Source: Candidatus Schekmanbacteria bacterium GWA2_38_11
Lineage (GTDB): Bacteria; Schekmanbacteria; GWA2-38-11
Assembly (NCBI GenBank): GCA_001790645.1
Contig: MGDB01000111.1
Location: 6,660-17,078 of the forward strand
DNA length: 10,419 nucleotides
Direction: 5' to 3'
Position 1 is the stretch's first letter. Each line of letters starts with the position of its first letter. A model generated the notes under the pieces. The model was not told the origin of the DNA. It ran no database searches and worked only from the letters and a program-made list of their open reading frames with translations. This document shows positions 7,720-10,419 of this stretch, piece after piece. A program made the position numbers and the translations under genes.

Positions 7720-8014
7720 GATAAGAGATATCAAAAAAAGTAAACCCGATAAATATTGTTACCACCAAAAGTGTAATGAACAGCATAACCTTAAAGAGTA
7801 TTCCCTCATATTTTAGGTGCATGAAAAAATATATCACCATACCAGCTTTTGATGAAGCAATGAGCAAAGGGATTATTATGCTTAGTCTTCCTAAATTCAT
7901 CCCTGAAACAGTAACAGTTAACCCTGTAAAAACCAGCAATCCAAACCATACAAGGATATAGGTTCCATAACTAACAACCTTTTCTTCATTCTCCTTATAT
8001 TCCACCTCAAACAC
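7715..8014 (-). CDS. ctaF: Cytochrome c oxidase small subunit IV (prokaryotic COX4 type)
   Basis: A 99-residue membrane protein with three hydrophobic segments (about 17-37, 44-67 and 74-94). It matches the prokaryotic caa3-type oxidase subunit IV family through SYGTYILVWFGLLVFTGLTV (15-34), the conserved KAGMVIYFFMHLKYE (56-70) and the ending FIGFTFFDISYR. It is an accessory subunit without cofactors, thought to stabilise the oxidase core. There is no in-frame ATG. The start is GTG either at 8014 or at 8005; the second has AGGGG about 8 bases upstream and would give 96 residues, while an in-frame TAG closes the frame just upstream of the first. Position between subunit III and subunit II genes supports the call. 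Confidence 0.9.
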   Translation of the reverse strand: MFEVEYKENEEKVVSYGTYILVWFGLLVFTGLTVTVSGMNLGRLSIIIPLLIASSKAGMVIYFFMHLKYEGILFKVMLFITLLVVTIFIGFTFFDISYR

Positions 8015-8062
8015 CCCTGCTATCTATCCAATTCATGCTGATTTGATTTTTTAATCTCAGGA

Positions 8063-8845
8063 TTATGTTATCAAGTAAAAGAGCGGAAAAAGAAAAATCC
8101 AGATTATATCCACAAGATGCCAGTACAGGCCTGAATTTTCCAGTTGTACAAAATCAGCCTTATTGACTTTTTCTTTTGTTAAAATATATTTGAAAGTAAC
8201 AATAATCTCTTTCACATAGTCATCAATTAGTTCACTTTTCCAGAATTCCCTCCTATTTTTATCATAAGCTGCTAACCGTGACCCCCTAAAAAGTTCAAGA
8301 TGAGGACTTCTTAAAGAGAATTCAGTGTATGGTTTTTTTATGACTGCAATTAACATTATTGAAAGTAAAATTACTCCGGCAAATACATGGAGGCCATGCA
8401 AACCGGTCATTACAAAATAGAGTCCGTAGAACAGTATTTCCCCCTCTTTACGTTTTAATAGCCCAGGGGAGTCCGGATAAATACCATGCTGAAACTTTGC
8501 ATCCCACTCGAAGTATTTGTTTACAAGGAATATGATGCCCAAAATAATAGTAAGAATGAGAAAAATTATTGATAATTTCTTATTACCTTTCTGTATCGCA
8601 GAAATCGAAAGAGCCATTGTTAAACTGCTTGTAAGAAGTACAAGAGTATTTATAGTTCCGATTATAAGGCTAAGTTCTCTGGCAGCATTATGAAAATCAT
8701 ATGGATGGACTGAGCGATAGACTGAATAGATTAAAAACATCCCCCCAAAAAGAAGAATTTCCGTAAAAAGGAATAGCCACATCCCGATTTTTGAACCAAT
8801 GTAATCTCTGTGTTTTTCAACAGCTATGGTCACCGTTTGATTCAT
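8063..8845 (-). CDS. ctaE: Cytochrome c oxidase subunit III with an enlarged loop before the last helix
   Basis: A 260-residue heme-copper oxidase subunit III, which has no redox cofactor and supports subunit I stability and proton uptake. Recognisable stretches are GMWLFLFTEILLFGGMF (21-37, with the conserved membrane Glu29), the helix around LIIGTINTLVLLTSSLTMAL (60-79), FEWDAKFQHGIYPDSPGLL (112-130), FYGLYFVMTGLHGLHVFAGV (139-158) and the C-terminal SGLYWHLVDIIWIFLFPLFY (238-257). Between the helix ending near residue 170 and the last helix there are about 66 hydrophilic residues (171-236), where most relatives I know have about 15-20. That stretch is charged (for example FWKSELIDDYVKEI) and stays in frame, so it looks like a real insertion. 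The ATG at 8845 lies 70 bases after ctaD with only a weak GAG ribosome site. A 48-base gap follows before ctaF. Confidence 0.95.
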   Translation of the reverse strand: MNQTVTIAVEKHRDYIGSKIGMWLFLFTEILLFGGMFLIYSVYRSVHPYDFHNAARELSLIIGTINTLVLLTSSLTMALSISAIQKGNKKLSIIFLILTIILGIIFLVNKYFEWDAKFQHGIYPDSPGLLKRKEGEILFYGLYFVMTGLHGLHVFAGVILLSIMLIAVIKKPYTEFSLRSPHLELFRGSRLAAYDKNRREFWKSELIDDYVKEIIVTFKYILTKEKVNKADFVQLENSGLYWHLVDIIWIFLFPLFYLIT

Positions 8846-8863
8846 AATAATATTCTCAAAACA

Positions 8864-8912
8864 AGCCTTCAGCCCTCAGCATTAAGCCGATAGCTGACAG
8901 CCGATTACTGAC
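8864..8912 (-). repeat. Degenerate tandem heptamer repeat between ctaD and ctaE
   Basis: Read on the minus strand from just after the ctaD stop, the sequence divides into seven successive 7-base units: GTCAGTA, ATCGGCT, GTCAGCT, ATCGGCT, TAATGCT, GAGGGCT, GAAGGCT. Six of the seven end in GCT, two are identical, and the period holds for 49 bases without a shift. GCTGTCAGC inside it is a small near-palindrome. It fills most of the 70-base gap and codes for nothing evident. Its function is unknown; the unit resembles simple intergenic repeats seen in some bacterial genomes. Confidence 0.7.
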
Positions 8913-8915
8913 CTT

Positions 8916-10419
8916 TCATCTTTTAAACACATATGGGCCATGTTCAACTATTGGTATTTTTTCAAAATTTTCCGGCGGAGGGGGAGACGGTATCTGCCAT
9001 TCAAGTGTAGTACCACCCCATGGATTAATATCTGCTTTCTCGCCTTTAAAAAGGGCATTGATTAAATTTGAAAACATTAAAATCAGCCCTGATATAAGTA
9101 TCCATGAGCCAATAGTAGAAATTAAATGCTCAGTATGAAATTCCGGCAGATAGTCATAATATCTTCTCGGCATCCCGCGCACACCAAGGATAAACATTGG
9201 GAAATATAATATATTAAATCCAATGAATATAATCATCCATGCTATGGTTGCAATTTTTTTATTATACATCCTGCCAAACATTTTTGGTAACCAGTAATGC
9301 AAAGCAGCAAAGAATGCAAACCCTGCCCCGCCAAACATTACGTAATGAAAATGGCCAACAATCCAATAGGTATCATGAACAAGCAGGTTTACTGCGAGTG
9401 TATTCTGTACTAACCCGCTCAGACCGCCAAGGGAGAATAGAAAAATGAAAGAAAGAGCAAACAAAAGTGCCGGATTGAGATCTATAGAGCCTTTGTATAA
9501 AGTCGCAACCCAGTTGAAAACTTTTATTCCACTTGGTATAGCGACCAGGAAAGTGATAAGGGAAAAGATCATACCGGCCCTATCACTCATCCCGGTAACG
9601 AACATGTGATGGCCCCATACCAGAGAGCCAACAAATGCTATTGCGAGACTTGAAAATGCGATCGCTTTGTACCCAAAAACTGTTCTTCTTGCAAAAACAG
9701 GTAAGATCTCAGCAATTACCCCCATTGCAGGAAGTATCATGATGTACACTGCGGGATGGGAATATATCCAGAACAGATGCTGGAATAATATAGGATCTCC
9801 GCCTTTTGTTGGATCAAAAAAACCGATGCCAAAAAATCTTTCAAGTATTATAAGCAGCAATGTAATACCTATGATAGGTGTAGCCAGGAGTTGAATCCAG
9901 GCCGTCGCATACAGTGACCATATAAAAAGCGGTAAGCGGAACCATGTCATTCCCGGTGCTCTTAGCCTGTGAATTGTTGTTAAAAAATTTACACCGGTAA
10001 GTATTGACGAACAGCCAATAAGAAATACAGCAAAAACGGCTAAAGAAACATTTGCACCGGTCCTGATGCTGTATGGGACATAAAATGTCCACCCTGTGTC
10101 AATTGGTCCACCACCGGTGAAAAGTGAAACTATTGCCAGGACCCCGCCGCTAATAAAAAACCACCATGAAAGAAGGTTTACCCTCGGGAACGCTACATCC
10201 TTTGCCCCGATTAAAATAGGAAGAAAAAAATTCCCGAAAGGTGCAGCAAGTCCGGGTATTATGAAGAGAAAAATCATTATCACCCCGTGTAAGGTAAAAA
10301 GGGCATTATAAGTCTGGGGCTGCATTATCGTCGGGCCCGGTGCGATTAGTTCAAGCTTCATCAACAACCCTATTGTTGCTCCTACTGCAAAAAATGTGAG
10401 CATCACCACAAGATAAAGA
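8916..10419 (-). CDS. ctaD: Cytochrome c oxidase subunit I, A2-type (5' end beyond window)
   Basis: 500 codons are visible; the frame is open to the right edge (LYLVVMLTFFAVG...), so the true start and roughly 20-50 residues lie outside. This is the catalytic subunit with heme a and the heme a3-CuB oxygen-reduction site. Numbering from the first full codon: heme a ligands H44 (TLHGVIMIF) and H358; heme a3 ligand H356 in GHFHYVMFGG; CuB ligands H221, H270 and H271 (YSHPAVY, WGHHMF); Y225 is the cross-linked Tyr. D-channel marks N63, D74 and N81 lie in GNFFLPILIGAKDVAFPRVN. The channel's end has Tyr-Ser (219-220) in place of the Glu of A1 oxidases, defining the A2 subfamily. The K-channel is kept as SLITFLVAIPSGIK with Lys299. 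The C-terminus ends in a Pro-rich tail (PSPPPPENFEKIP) with no cytochrome c or subunit III fusion. Confidence 0.97.
   Translation of the reverse strand, partial: LYLVVMLTFFAVGATIGLLMKLELIAPGPTIMQPQTYNALFTLHGVIMIFLFIIPGLAAPFGNFFLPILIGAKDVAFPRVNLLSWWFFISGGVLAIVSLFTGGGPIDTGWTFYVPYSIRTGANVSLAVFAVFLIGCSSILTGVNFLTTIHRLRAPGMTWFRLPLFIWSLYATAWIQLLATPIIGITLLLIILERFFGIGFFDPTKGGDPILFQHLFWIYSHPAVYIMILPAMGVIAEILPVFARRTVFGYKAIAFSSLAIAFVGSLVWGHHMFVTGMSDRAGMIFSLITFLVAIPSGIKVFNWVATLYKGSIDLNPALLFALSFIFLFSLGGLSGLVQNTLAVNLLVHDTYWIVGHFHYVMFGGAGFAFFAALHYWLPKMFGRMYNKKIATIAWMIIFIGFNILYFPMFILGVRGMPRRYYDYLPEFHTEHLISTIGSWILISGLILMFSNLINALFKGEKADINPWGGTTLEWQIPSPPPPENFEKIPIVEHGPYVFKR

Noticed and set aside
7711..7734. Upstream TTG start for ctaC
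   Set aside because: It would overlap ctaF by 20 bases; an ATG with a GGTGA site fits better.
8006..8032. Nine-codon frame (ATG AAT TGG...) before ctaF as a leader peptide
   Set aside because: Too short, no ribosome site, and no regulatory pattern such as attenuator stems.
8846..8915. Promoter or terminator between ctaD and ctaE
   Set aside because: No convincing -35/-10 pair and no GC stem followed by a T-tract; the space is taken by the heptamer repeat.
9841..10092. 83-codon minus-strand frame inside ctaD
   Set aside because: It lies in an alternative frame of conserved subunit I sequence and has no family features.

Overview
This window is one strand-coherent block of respiratory genes from a Gram-negative-type bacterium with fairly AT-rich DNA. 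All ten protein genes lie on the minus strand, so transcription runs from the right edge (10419) to the left edge (1). Both ends cut through a gene. The spacing (4- and 11-base overlaps, otherwise gaps of 70 bases or less) and the lack of any visible internal promoter or terminator suggest a single operon that extends beyond both edges.

Right half (about 6197-10419): a heme-copper, aa3-type cytochrome c oxidase set in the order ctaD (subunit I, 5' end off the window), ctaE (subunit III, with an unusual loop), ctaF (small subunit IV) and ctaC (subunit II with CuA). It is followed by ctaB (protoheme IX farnesyltransferase, which makes heme O for the oxidase). Subunit I carries the Tyr-Ser form of the D-channel end (YSHPAVY), which places it in the A2 subfamily. 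Neither subunit I nor subunit II has a fused cytochrome c domain.

Middle (about 4861-6180): an unrecognised polytopic membrane protein with roughly eight membrane segments and a C-terminal monoheme class I cytochrome c domain. It sits between the oxidase and complex III genes and is the most unusual gene here.

Left half (1-4797): actA (membrane-anchored pentaheme cytochrome c), actB (fused molybdopterin-oxidoreductase-like and Fe-S protein), actC (NrfD-like quinol-binding membrane subunit) and the start of actD (DUF3341). This is the core of Alternative Complex III (ACIII), a quinol:cytochrome c (or quinol:oxidase) oxidoreductase that replaces the bc1 complex.

Taken together, the operon encodes a quinol-to-oxygen branch: ActC oxidises quinol, electrons pass through ActB Fe-S clusters and ActA hemes, a cytochrome c carries them on, and the CuA/heme a/heme a3-CuB oxidase reduces oxygen. 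The membrane cytochrome may be that carrier, but this is inference. Joint ACIII-oxidase loci occur in Bacteroidota, Acidobacteriota, Planctomycetota, Desulfobacterota, Nitrospirota and relatives. The sequence alone does not let me name the phylum. An aerobic or microaerobic lifestyle is implied for this pathway.

Non-coding space is minimal. The 70-base ctaD-ctaE gap holds a degenerate 7-base-period repeat, and the 63-base gap before actA holds a possible small hairpin. I see no RNA genes, mobile elements or CRISPR arrays.
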